Positions 34,541-43,611 of a stretch of DNA of 64,000 nucleotides are shown one piece after another. The position numbers and the translations under genes are program-made. The DNA is from Sphingomonas endolithica. Its GTDB lineage: Bacteria; Pseudomonadota; Alphaproteobacteria; Sphingomonadales; Sphingomonadaceae. Under the pieces are notes generated by a model. It was given only the letters and a program-made list of their open reading frames with translations. It ran no database searches and was not told where the DNA came from. The DNA lies in contig NZ_CP103057.1 of NCBI RefSeq assembly GCF_025231525.1, positions 3,792,501-3,856,500 of the forward strand, written 5' to 3'. Within the stretch, counting starts at the first letter, position 1, and the number at the start of each line of letters is the position of its first letter.

Positions 34541-36646
34541 TCATTGCGGGTTGCCGGGGGCGTCCGGGAAGCTCAGCGCCTTGTACCAGGCGAGATCATG
34601 CTCGGGCGGCGCGCTGCCCGGCGGGAGCGGAAGCTGGTTGAGCGACATCCAATAGGCCAGGCTGGCATCGCGCCACCAACGTGCTTCGCGCGCCTGCACC
34701 GCCAGCAGCGTGGCGGTCTTTTGCCAGCGTTCGGCATCGATGCGCGGCTCGAGCGCGGCCCAGCGGCGCTGCATGTCGGCGACGGTGGCGACGCCGCGAT
34801 CGTAGCGCTGGACCAGTTCCTCCCACACCGTGCGCCCCGTCGACAGGCGGTAGTCCCAGCGCAGGTGGTGAAACCACAGCAATTCGGTAAGCGGCGTCTT
34901 TGCCGGATCGCTATAGGCGCGCGCCAGCCGCGGCGCGTACTGCGCGACGGCGTTGCTCCCGGTCTTCGTCCGGTCGAAGCCGATGCCCTCGTGGTCGCCG
35001 CGGTGATAATAGACGGGGTTCCATTCCGGACGTGCGAGGTCCGATACCCACGGGCCGGGCCCGTAATGATGCCCGGTGGCCATCAGGTGCGCGAGGCCCA
35101 GCGGGCCGGTGTAATCGACCACCGCCTCGCGCGATCCCGCCATAATCGGGATGATCGCATCGACGAGAGCGGGGTCGCTGCCGAAGGTCTGCTCCACCCA
35201 TTCGCGGGCGATGTCCCGGGATGACAGCGCAGGATCCCACGCCAGGCGACCGAACGCGTACCAGTTTGCCTGGTTGAAGCTCGATCCGCTCCAGTCGCGA
35301 TCGTCGCCGATATTGGCGACGCCGGCCATGCCGCTTATGCCGTGATGCTCGGCCGCCCCGCTGACGACGCTGCCGACCGTCTCGCCACGCCGCGCGCCGG
35401 TCTGGGCATCCAGCACTTCCTCGAACAGCGGGCCGAGATAGGCGAGGTGGCTGGCGAACCCGAGATATTCCTTGGTGATCTGGAATTCGATCATCAGCGG
35501 CGTCTTGGGAATCGCGCCGAACAGCGGGTGGAACGGCTCGCGCGGCTGGAAGTCGATCGCGCCGTTCTTTACCTGCACGATGACGTTGTCGGCGAACTTG
35601 CCGTCGAGCGGCTTGAACTCGGCATAAGCCTGCTTGGCGCGGTCTTGCGGATCGGTATCGGCATAGACGAAGGCGCGCCACATCACGATGCCGCCGTGCG
35701 GCTTCACAGCGGCGGCGAGCATGTTGGCGCCGTCCGCATGGCTGGCGCCGTAATCGCGCGGGCCCGGCTGGCCTTCGCTGTTCGCCTTGACCAGGAAGCC
35801 GCCAAAATCGGGGATAGCGCGGTAGATTTCGTCGGACTTGGCGCGCCACCAGGCGGCGACGGCGGGATCGCGCGGGTCGGCGGTCTTCAACCCACCAAGC
35901 TCGATCGGGGCGGAAAAGCGGGCCGAGAGGTAGACCTTGATGCCGTACGGTCGGAAGATATCGGCCAGTGCCGCGGCCTTGGCGATGTAGCGCGGGGTGA
36001 GGCTGATCGCCTTGGCGTTGACGTTGTTCAGCACCGTGCCGTTGATGCCGATCGACGCGTTGGCACGGGCATAATCGGTGTAGCGCGGGTCTTTCAGCTC
36101 GGGCAGCGACCACCAGTCCCATAGCGAGCGACCGGCATAGCCGCGCTCCACCACGCCATCCAGATTATCCCAATGATCGAGGATGCGCAGCTTCACGGCC
36201 GGGCTGGAGCTGAGCGAGACGCGCTCGATCGACGCGCCGGTGGCCAGATGGCGCAGCAAGGCGAACGTTCCGTACAGCAGGCCGCGATCGGTGTTGCCGG
36301 TAACCAAAGTAACAGAGCGGCCGGCTACGGTCGCACGACGCACCAGATAGCCTTCGTCCCCGAGCTGCGCGGTCGGCAGCCGCAATTCGGCGAGCCGGGG
36401 ATCGCCGGCCGGCGCGAGCATCACCGGCCCGGCGCCGGCGGGCAAGCCGCGCCGTAGCTCCGCTGCCGCTGCTGCCAGCACCGGTGTCGCCGGCGCGGCG
36501 TCGATCTCGCTCGTGGCGGTGACCGCGGGATAGCGCATCCACAGCCGGTAGCCGTCTTCGGCCGAACCCGGCGCGGCGCAGGCCGCGATCGCGGTGGCGA
36601 CAAGCATCGGCAACACATGCGCTCGCCACCGTCGTCCGCTCCTCAT
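34541..36646 (-). CDS. aguA: alpha-glucuronidase (GH67), probable lipoprotein
   Basis: GH67 enzyme of 701 aa that removes 4-O-methyl-glucuronic acid from the end of glucuronoxylo-oligosaccharides. Motifs include YRLWMRYP, DHWDNLDG.VERGYAG, the acid Glu in KANSEGQPGPRDYGASHADGANM, and the Asp/Glu pair in NGAIDFQPREPFHPLF and MIEFQITKEYLGF. The N-terminus has a lipobox-like AIAAC, so it is probably anchored in an envelope membrane. A ggaggagg site precedes the ATG. It is transcribed divergently from the GH3 gene across operator E. Confidence 0.96.
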   Translation of the reverse strand: MRSGRRWRAHVLPMLVATAIAACAAPGSAEDGYRLWMRYPAVTATSEIDAAPATPVLAAAAAELRRGLPAGAGPVMLAPAGDPRLAELRLPTAQLGDEGYLVRRATVAGRSVTLVTGNTDRGLLYGTFALLRHLATGASIERVSLSSSPAVKLRILDHWDNLDGVVERGYAGRSLWDWWSLPELKDPRYTDYARANASIGINGTVLNNVNAKAISLTPRYIAKAAALADIFRPYGIKVYLSARFSAPIELGGLKTADPRDPAVAAWWRAKSDEIYRAIPDFGGFLVKANSEGQPGPRDYGASHADGANMLAAAVKPHGGIVMWRAFVYADTDPQDRAKQAYAEFKPLDGKFADNVIVQVKNGAIDFQPREPFHPLFGAIPKTPLMIEFQITKEYLGFASHLAYLGPLFEEVLDAQTGARRGETVGSVVSGAAEHHGISGMAGVANIGDDRDWSGSSFNQANWYAFGRLAWDPALSSRDIAREWVEQTFGSDPALVDAIIPIMAGSREAVVDYTGPLGLAHLMATGHHYGPGPWVSDLARPEWNPVYYHRGDHEGIGFDRTKTGSNAVAQYAPRLARAYSDPAKTPLTELLWFHHLRWDYRLSTGRTVWEELVQRYDRGVATVADMQRRWAALEPRIDAERWQKTATLLAVQAREARWWRDASLAYWMSLNQLPLPPGSAPPEHDLAWYKALSFPDAPGNPQ

Positions 36647-36698
36647 CCTGCCTCCTCCTCCCCGGTCGGCATTGACAAGCCTTTACCGTGTTTGCGAA

Positions 36699-36712
36699 TG
36701 GTATCGCTATCA
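36699..36712. promoter_or_regulatory. LacI-type operator E in divergent promoter
   Basis: TGGTATCGCTATCA, placed 52 bp from the aguA start and 51 bp from the GH3 start, so one site can serve both directions. A TTGACA at 36672-36677 may be the -35 box for GH3, in which case the operator would overlap its -10 region. Confidence 0.74.
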
Positions 36713-36763
36713 CGGCGACGGCAACGGAAGCAATGTCGCGCCGCTCACGGCAGAGGAACGACG

Positions 36764-39181
36764 ATGAACGATCACTCGGTAACCGACGATATGGTCGCGT
36801 CCATTTCCGCCAATCCATCGCGGCGCAATCTACTGCGCTGGTCGGGTGCCGCCTCGCTGCTGGCGTTCACGCCCGCCGCCGTGCGCGCCGCGGCACCGTC
36901 GCTGTACAAGGATCCGCGCGCGCCGGTCGACCTGCGCGTCCGCGACCTGATGGCGCGCATGACGCTGGACGAGAAGGTGGCGCAGCTGATCACACTGTCA
37001 CAGCGCAAGCGCGACGTGATGAACGAGGCGCTCGCCTTCGATCCCGCGCGCGCCACCACGGCCTATCCCGATGGCATCGGCCAGATCGCGCGCCCGTCCG
37101 ACCGCGGCGGGGCGGCGACCTTGGCCAATACCGGCACCGACGTCACCGGCCGCTGGCGCAAGCCCGCCGACACGATCGCCTTCGTCAATGCCGGCCAGGC
37201 TTGGTCGCGCACCACCCGGCTCGGCATCCCGATCCTGTTCCACGAGGAAGCGCTGCACGGCTATATGGCGCCCGAGGCGACGAGCTTTCCGCAGGCGATC
37301 GCCATCGCCGGATCGTTCGACCGCGACCTGGCGGAGCGGATCAACACGGTGATCGGGCGCGAGGTGCGCGCGCATGGCACGGTGCTGGCGCTGTCGCCGG
37401 TCGTCGATATCGCACGTGACCCGCGATGGGGACGGATCGAGGAGACGTTCGGCGAGGATCCCTATCTGTGTGGCGAGATGGGCGTGGCCGCGGTGCGCGG
37501 GCTGCAGGGGGAGGGCAAGACGCTGGCGCCCGGCAAGGTCTTCGCGACACTCAAACACATGACCGGGCACGGCCAGCCAGAAAGCGGCGAGAATGTCGCG
37601 CCCGCGCCGATCGCCGAACGCGAGCTGCGCGAACGCTTCTTCCCGCCGTTCCGCAAGGTCGTGGCGCAGACCGGGATCGGCGCGGTGATGCCGTCGTATA
37701 ACGAGATCGACGGCGTGCCGAGCCATGCCAACCGCTGGCTGCTGGGCGATGTGCTGCGTGGCGAATGGGGCTTCGACGGCGCAATCGTCAGCGATTATGC
37801 CGCGATCGGCGAACTGGCGACGTTGCACCACATCGCCGCCGATCTGGATGGCGCAGCGCGGCTCGCTTTGCTCGCCGGCGTGGACAGCGACCTGCCCGAT
37901 GGACAGGCATTTCGGGGGCTGGCCGATCAGGTGCGGGCAGGCAAGGTGGCACAAGCGGCGGTCGATGAAGCGTGCCGCCGCATGCTGACGATGAAGTTCC
38001 GCGCCGGTTTGTTCGAGGAAAAGCCGATCGACACGCGTGCCGCGGCGCGGCTGACCGCCAATGCCGAGGCGCTGTCGCTTGCCCGCGAGGCCGCGCACAA
38101 GTCGATCGCGCTGCTGGTCAACGACGGCATCCTCCCGCTGACGCCAGGGGCGCACAAGCGCGTTGCAGTGATCGGTCCCAATGCGGCCGTCGCACGGCTG
38201 GGCGGCTATTCGTCGCTGCCGAAGAACCCGGTGTCGTTGCTGGAGGGCGTGCGCGCCCATCTCGGCAGCAAGGCGGAGGTGGGGCATGCGCAAGGCGTGT
38301 TCATCACCCAGAGCGAGGATCGCTCGGCCAACGAAGTGTTGCTGGCCGATGCCGAGAAGAACCGCGCGCTGATTGCCGAGGCCGTGGACGTGGCGAAGAC
38401 CGCCGACGTGATCCTGCTGGCGATCGGCGATACGGAACAGACCAGCCGCGAGGGCTATGCCAAGAACCATCTCGGCGACCGCACGGGGCTCGATCTGCTC
38501 GGCGAGCAGAACGATCTGTTCCGCGCGATGAAGGCGACGGGCAAGCCGGTCGTCGTGGTCGCGATCAACGGCCGGCCGCCGTCCTGGCCGACCGTCGCAG
38601 CCGGCGCCAATGCGCTGCTCGAATGCTGGTATGCGGGGCAGGAGGGCGGTCATGCCATCGCCGACGTCCTGTTCGGGGCGGTCAATCCGGGCGCCAAGCT
38701 GCCGGTGACCGTGGCACGCCATGTCGGGCAGCTGCCGGTCTTCTACGATGCCAAGCCCTCCGCACGGCGCGGCTATCTGTTCGATACTACCGACCCGTTG
38801 TTCCCGTTCGGCTTCGGGCTCAGCTATACCAGCTTCACGCTGTCCGCCCCGCGCCTGTCGGCGCCGCGGATCGGCGCGGGTGCGTCGGTCACGGTGGAGG
38901 TGGATGTCACCAATACCGGCCAGCGCAGCGGCGACGAGGTGGTGCAAGTGTACGTCCATGATCGCGTCGCATCGGTCACGCAGCCGATCAAGGCGTTAAA
39001 AGGCTTCGAGCGCGTGACCTTGAAGCCCGGCGAGCGGCGCACGGTAAGGCTGACACTCGGCCCGGATGCGTTCACGCTGTGGAACATCGACATGAAGGAA
39101 GTGGTCGAACCCGGCATGTTCGACATCACGACCGGGCCGAACAGCCGCGACCTGCAGACCGTTCAGCTGGAGATCGCCTGA
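36764..39181 (+). CDS. GH3 beta-xylosidase / beta-glucosidase, Tat-exported
   Basis: GH3 enzyme of 805 aa. The N-terminus carries a twin-arginine signal (SRRNLLRWSGAASLLAFTPA). The barrel domain has HEEALHGYM, DPRWGRIEETFGEDPYL, KHMTGHGQPESG and nucleophile Asp in AIVSDYAAIG. The second domain has VAVIGPNAAVARLGGYSS, and a C-terminal fibronectin-III-like domain starts near FPFGFGLSYTSF. HEEALHG with the GH3-FnIII layout is common in bacterial beta-xylosidases. The start at 36764 has a cagagga site; earlier in-frame ATGs lack one and would hide the Tat signal. Controlled through operator E together with aguA. Confidence 0.94.
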   Translation: MNDHSVTDDMVASISANPSRRNLLRWSGAASLLAFTPAAVRAAAPSLYKDPRAPVDLRVRDLMARMTLDEKVAQLITLSQRKRDVMNEALAFDPARATTAYPDGIGQIARPSDRGGAATLANTGTDVTGRWRKPADTIAFVNAGQAWSRTTRLGIPILFHEEALHGYMAPEATSFPQAIAIAGSFDRDLAERINTVIGREVRAHGTVLALSPVVDIARDPRWGRIEETFGEDPYLCGEMGVAAVRGLQGEGKTLAPGKVFATLKHMTGHGQPESGENVAPAPIAERELRERFFPPFRKVVAQTGIGAVMPSYNEIDGVPSHANRWLLGDVLRGEWGFDGAIVSDYAAIGELATLHHIAADLDGAARLALLAGVDSDLPDGQAFRGLADQVRAGKVAQAAVDEACRRMLTMKFRAGLFEEKPIDTRAAARLTANAEALSLAREAAHKSIALLVNDGILPLTPGAHKRVAVIGPNAAVARLGGYSSLPKNPVSLLEGVRAHLGSKAEVGHAQGVFITQSEDRSANEVLLADAEKNRALIAEAVDVAKTADVILLAIGDTEQTSREGYAKNHLGDRTGLDLLGEQNDLFRAMKATGKPVVVVAINGRPPSWPTVAAGANALLECWYAGQEGGHAIADVLFGAVNPGAKLPVTVARHVGQLPVFYDAKPSARRGYLFDTTDPLFPFGFGLSYTSFTLSAPRLSAPRIGAGASVTVEVDVTNTGQRSGDEVVQVYVHDRVASVTQPIKALKGFERVTLKPGERRTVRLTLGPDAFTLWNIDMKEVVEPGMFDITTGPNSRDLQTVQLEIA

Positions 39182-39266
39182 GCGGATGCCGCGTTGACAT
39201 GACGGGCGCGAGATGGGCAACCGGCCGCTACAGTGCGGCCGATGCCGCACGCCCCGGAGATCGACG

Positions 39267-40274
39267 ATGACCCTGCCCACCCGCCAGATCGGCCCGTTCA
39301 CCGTCTCCGCGATCGGGCTCGGCTGCATGAACCTCAGCCACGCTTATGGCGTGCCGCCGGGCGAGGCCGAGGGCATCGCCTTGCTCAACCGCGCGCTCGA
39401 TCTCGGCTGCACCTTCCTCGATACCGCGGCGTTGTACGGGCAGGGCAATAACGAACGGCTGCTGGGCAAGGCAGTCATGCATCGCCGCAGCGCGTTCACG
39501 CTCGCCAGCAAGTGCGTGCTCGACATGATCGACGGCAAGCGCGCGCTGGATGGCAGCCCGGCCGCAATCGCGCGGACGCTGGATGCCGCGCTGCAGCGTC
39601 TGGGCACCGATCATATCGATCTCTATTACCTCCACCGGCTCGACCGGGGCGTGCCGATCGAGGAGTCGATCGGGGCGCTGGTCCGCGCCAAGGAAGCGGG
39701 CAAGATCGGCGCGCTGGGCGTGAGCGAAATGTCCGCCGCCACGATCCGGCGCGCGCATGCGGTGCATCGGCTCGCCGCGGTGCAGACCGAATATTCGCCC
39801 TGGGTGCGCAATGCGGAAATCGCCGTGCTCGACGCCTGCCGCGATCTGGGCATCGGCTTCGTCGCCTTCTCGCCCGTCGCGCGGGGTTTCCTCGCCGGCG
39901 CAGTACGGTCGGCAGATTATGCCGCGGGCGACATCCGCGCGCTGATGCCGCGTTTCGTGGAGCCGGCCTTGTCGCGCAATCTGGCGCTGGCGGCGCGCTT
40001 CGATGCGGTCGCCGCCGAGCTCGGCTGCACGCCGGCGCAATTGTCGCTCGGCTGGGTGCTGTCGCGCGGCGACGATGTCGTGCCGATTCCCGGCACCGGC
40101 AATATCGCGCATCTCGAGGAGAACCTGGCCGCGGCGACGATGTCGTTCGATGCCGGCGCGCTGGTGACGGTGGATGCGATCTTTGCCGAGGGGGCGGTGG
40201 CGGGAAACCGCTATCCCCCTGCCATGCAGGCGCAGATCGATACCGAGACCTATGCGGATGAAATCGCCCCCTGA
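39267..40274 (+). CDS. aldo/keto reductase
   Basis: NADPH-dependent aldo/keto reductase, 335 aa, (beta/alpha)8 barrel. The catalytic tetrad is readable: Asp (FLDTAALYG), Tyr in the same motif, Lys (LASKCV) and His (LYYLHRLD). The cofactor motif VVPIPGTGNIAHLEEN is near the C-terminus. It begins 85 bp after the GH3 gene on the same strand and 50 bp before putA, so it may be transcribed with either. The substrate is unknown; xylose reduction is possible but not indicated. An earlier in-frame ATG at 39213 has no ribosome-binding site. Confidence 0.92.
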   Translation: MTLPTRQIGPFTVSAIGLGCMNLSHAYGVPPGEAEGIALLNRALDLGCTFLDTAALYGQGNNERLLGKAVMHRRSAFTLASKCVLDMIDGKRALDGSPAAIARTLDAALQRLGTDHIDLYYLHRLDRGVPIEESIGALVRAKEAGKIGALGVSEMSAATIRRAHAVHRLAAVQTEYSPWVRNAEIAVLDACRDLGIGFVAFSPVARGFLAGAVRSADYAAGDIRALMPRFVEPALSRNLALAARFDAVAAELGCTPAQLSLGWVLSRGDDVVPIPGTGNIAHLEENLAAATMSFDAGALVTVDAIFAEGAVAGNRYPPAMQAQIDTETYADEIAP

Positions 40275-40324
40275 TCCGGCCGCAGGGGTTTATTTCCGGG
40301 GCGGCGCACACGATAGAGACTGGC

Positions 40325-43300
40325 ATGTCCACTGTCCTTTCGCCGGCTCTCAGCCGCGCCGCCGTTCACGCCGCCTATCGCATGGACGAGGAACTGTGCG
40401 TCGCGGAGCGGCTCACCGAAGCCGCCGCATCACCGGCGGAACTCGTCGCCACCGAGATGCTGGCGCGTACCCTGGTCCAGGGCGTGCGGGCGCGGGGCGA
40501 GGGCAATGCCGTCGACAGCCTGCTGCAAAGCTATGCCCTGTCGACCGAGGAAGGCATCGCGCTGATGTGCCTGGCCGAGGCCTTGTTGCGCATTCCCGAT
40601 GCGGCGACGCGCGACCGGCTAATCGCGGACAAGATCGGCGGCAAGGAATGGAGCGCCAATCTCGGCCGCTCGCAATCCTTGTTCGTCAATGCCTCGACCT
40701 TCGGGTTGATGCTGACCGGCAGCGTGGTGACGCTGAACGATGTGGACGATTGGGCGTCGATCGCGCGCCGTGCCGTCACCCGGCTGGGCAAGCCGGTGAT
40801 TCGTCGTGCCCTGTTCGAGGGCATGCGCATCCTGGGTCATCACTTCGTGTTCGGGCGGACGATCGGCGAGGGCCTGAAGCGCGGCGCGAGCGGGCGCGAG
40901 ACGCATTCGTTCGACATGCTGGGCGAAGCGGCGCGCACGCAGGCCGATGCCGACTTCTATTTTGCGGCCTATAAGGGCGCGATCGCCGCTGTCGGCCAGG
41001 CACGGCGGCCGGGCGAGGTCGAGTCGGTCGATGGCGTGTCGGTCAAGCTTTCCGCGCTGCATCCGCGCTACGAATGGGCGCAGCGCGACCGCGTGATGGC
41101 GGAGATGCTGCCGCGGCTGCGCGAACTGACCGCGGCGGCGAGTGCCGCCGACATCTGCCTCGCGATCGATGCGGAGGAGGCCGACCGGCTCGATCTGTCG
41201 ATGGACCTGATCGAGGCGCTGGTGGCGGACGATGCGCTGTTCGGGAATGGCTGGCGTGGCTTCGGCATCGTCATTCAGGCGTATCAGAAGCGCGCCGTGC
41301 CGATGGTCGACTGGACCGTGGCGCTGGCGCGGGCGCACGGCCGGCGGATCATGGTGCGGCTGGTGAAGGGCGCCTATTGGGACAGCGAGATCAAGGCGAC
41401 GCAGGTCGGCGGCTATACCGACTATCCGGTGTTCACGCGTAAATCGTCGACCGACGTCTCCTATCTTGCGGCGGCACGGCGCCTGCTGGCGGCGAACGAT
41501 ACGATCTATTCGGGCTTCGCTACGCACAATGCCGCGAGCATCGCCGCGATCAAGGCGATGGCCGGCGACACGCCGTTCGAATTCCAGCGCCTGCACGGCA
41601 TGGGCGAGGAATTGTACGACGTCCTACGCGGCACGGAAGGCAATGCGCCGACTTCGGTGCGCATCTACGCGCCGGTCGGGGGGCACAAGGAATTGCTCGC
41701 TTATCTCGTACGCCGCCTGCTGGAAAACGGCGCCAATGCCTCGTTCGTCAACCGGCTGGCCGATGCCGATCTGCCGGTCAAGGCGTTGATCGATCATCCG
41801 GTCGAGACGACCGCGGCGCTGGCGCTGCGGCGTAACCCGCGCATCCCGTTGCCGCGCGATCTGTTCGCACCGTCGCGGGAGAATTCCGCCGGCATCGACC
41901 TGTCCGATCCGCTGGTGCGCGAGCCGCTGATGCAGCGGCTGTCGGCGCTCGATCAGCGTCATTCCAGTGCCGTGCCGATGATCGGGGAGCGGCGGATGGG
42001 GGGCAAGGTGGTGCCGGTGACGGCGCCGTTCCACCGCAGCATCACCGTCGGATCGGTGGCCGAGGCGACGCCCGAGGCAGTAGACGCGGCAGTCGAACTG
42101 GCGCGTGCCGCGCAACCCGAGTGGAACCAGAGCGGCGTCGAGCGGCGGGCGACGGCGCTCGACGCCGCGGCCGACCTGTACGAAGCGCACACCGACGAAC
42201 TGCTGTCGCTGTGCATTCGCGAGGCGGGCAAGACCTTGCCGGATGCGATCGCGGAAGTCCGCGAGGCGGTCGATTTCCTGCGTTACTATGCCGCCGAAGC
42301 GCGCCGGCAATTCGCCCCGGCCGAGCCGCTGCCGGGCCCCACGGGCGAGGCGAACACGCTGACGCTGCACGGGCGCGGCATCATCGCGGCGATCAGCCCG
42401 TGGAACTTCCCGCTCGCCATCTTCACCGGTCAGGTTGCCGCTGCGCTGGCCGCCGGCAATGCGGTGATCGCCAAGCCGGCGGGCCAGACGCCGCTGATCG
42501 CCGCGCGCGCGGTGGAACTGATGCGCGAGGGCGGGGTGCCCGCCGATATCCTGCATCTAATGCCCGGCGGGGGTGAGATCGGCGCGGCGCTGGTCGCGCA
42601 TACCGGCATCGCCGGCGTGGTGTTCACCGGATCGACGCGCACCGCACGCGCGATCAACCTGACGCTGGCGCAGCGCGACGGGCCGATCGTGCCGCTGATC
42701 GCCGAAACCGGCGGCCAGAATGCGATGATCGTCGATAGCTCGGCCTTGCCGGAGCAGGTCACCCGCGACGTGGTGCAATCGGCGTTCCAGAGCGCCGGGC
42801 AGCGCTGCTCGGCGCTCCGCGTGCTGTTCGTGCAGGAGGATGTCGCGGACTCGACGCTGGAGATGATCGCCGGCGCGATGCGCGCGCTGACCGTCGGCGA
42901 TCCGCGGCTGCTGTCGACCGATATCGGGCCGGTGATCGATGCAGCCGCGCGCCAGTCGCTCGAGGAACATGCGACCGCGCTGGCGGATGCCAGGCTGTAC
43001 ACGCTGCCGATCCCCGAAATCGGCGATTTCGTCGCGCCAGCGGCGTTCGCCATCCCGGCCATCTCGGTGCTCGACAAGGAGAATTTCGGGCCGCAGCTGC
43101 ACGTGGTGCGCTTCCCGGCTGATGGGCTGGACGATGTGATCGATGCGATCAACGCCACCGGCTTCGGGCTGACGCTGGGCATCCACAGCCGCATCGACAC
43201 GACCATCGATCGCGTCGTGGCGCGTGCGCGGGTCGGCAACATCTATGTCAACCGGAACCAGATCGGTGCCGTGGTGGGCAGCCAGCCGTTCGGCGGCGAA

Positions 43301-43423
43301 GGGCTGTCGGGCACCGGACCGAAGGCGGGCGGGCCGCATTATCTCGCGCGGTTTGCGACGGAGCGGACGTTGTGCGTGGATACGACTGCCGCTGGCGGGA
43401 ATGCGACCTTGCTGGCGAGTTAA
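40325..43423 (+). CDS. putA: bifunctional proline dehydrogenase / P5C dehydrogenase
   Basis: Oxidises proline to glutamate in two steps with channelled P5C; 1032 aa. The FAD-dependent ProDH barrel covers about residues 100-460 (SVKLSALHPRYE, RLVKGAYWDSE, FATHNA). The NAD-dependent aldehyde dehydrogenase covers about 540-1010 (ISPWNFPLAIF, catalytic Glu in IAETGGQNAMIVDSS, nucleophile Cys828 in GQRCSALR). The enterobacterial N-terminal ribbon-helix-helix DNA-binding domain is missing, so this is a catalytic-only, short-form PutA that cannot repress its own gene. No PutP transporter or Lrp regulator is adjacent. Confidence 0.96.
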   Translation: MSTVLSPALSRAAVHAAYRMDEELCVAERLTEAAASPAELVATEMLARTLVQGVRARGEGNAVDSLLQSYALSTEEGIALMCLAEALLRIPDAATRDRLIADKIGGKEWSANLGRSQSLFVNASTFGLMLTGSVVTLNDVDDWASIARRAVTRLGKPVIRRALFEGMRILGHHFVFGRTIGEGLKRGASGRETHSFDMLGEAARTQADADFYFAAYKGAIAAVGQARRPGEVESVDGVSVKLSALHPRYEWAQRDRVMAEMLPRLRELTAAASAADICLAIDAEEADRLDLSMDLIEALVADDALFGNGWRGFGIVIQAYQKRAVPMVDWTVALARAHGRRIMVRLVKGAYWDSEIKATQVGGYTDYPVFTRKSSTDVSYLAAARRLLAANDTIYSGFATHNAASIAAIKAMAGDTPFEFQRLHGMGEELYDVLRGTEGNAPTSVRIYAPVGGHKELLAYLVRRLLENGANASFVNRLADADLPVKALIDHPVETTAALALRRNPRIPLPRDLFAPSRENSAGIDLSDPLVREPLMQRLSALDQRHSSAVPMIGERRMGGKVVPVTAPFHRSITVGSVAEATPEAVDAAVELARAAQPEWNQSGVERRATALDAAADLYEAHTDELLSLCIREAGKTLPDAIAEVREAVDFLRYYAAEARRQFAPAEPLPGPTGEANTLTLHGRGIIAAISPWNFPLAIFTGQVAAALAAGNAVIAKPAGQTPLIAARAVELMREGGVPADILHLMPGGGEIGAALVAHTGIAGVVFTGSTRTARAINLTLAQRDGPIVPLIAETGGQNAMIVDSSALPEQVTRDVVQSAFQSAGQRCSALRVLFVQEDVADSTLEMIAGAMRALTVGDPRLLSTDIGPVIDAAARQSLEEHATALADARLYTLPIPEIGDFVAPAAFAIPAISVLDKENFGPQLHVVRFPADGLDDVIDAINATGFGLTLGIHSRIDTTIDRVVARARVGNIYVNRNQIGAVVGSQPFGGEGLSGTGPKAGGPHYLARFATERTLCVDTTAAGGNATLLAS

Positions 43424-43460
43424 GACGGGGCTGCGGTAAAGGTATCGGCGCAAGCCAAGC

Positions 43461-43568
43461 CGTCACCCGGACTTGTTCCGGGGTCCACCAAGCGGCTTGC
43501 TGTGCGGATCGTGCCTTGAGCGCAGAGCGTGCGGCACGGTGGACCCCGGAACAAGTCCGGGGTGACGG
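43461..43568. repeat. palindromic repeat pair (gtcacccggacttgttccgg type)
   Basis: Two inverted arms cgtcacccggacttgttccgg and ccggaacaagtccggggtgacgg, about 60 bases apart, between the convergent putA and kynU genes. Same family as 2801, 48163 and 49933. It may serve as a bidirectional transcript end. Confidence 0.75.
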
Positions 43569-43611
43569 TCAGGGGCTGCAGGCGTACGCCAAGGGGCGGG
43601 ATGCGCCCGCC

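Noticed and set aside
36998..38959. 653-codon minus-strand frame opposite the GH3 gene
   Set aside because: Shadow frame; the plus strand encodes a complete GH3 enzyme.
39222..39241. Hairpin cggccgc-tacagt-gcggccg between GH3 and the aldo/keto reductase
   Set aside because: Short stem with no U tract; in such GC-rich DNA it is not convincing as a terminator.
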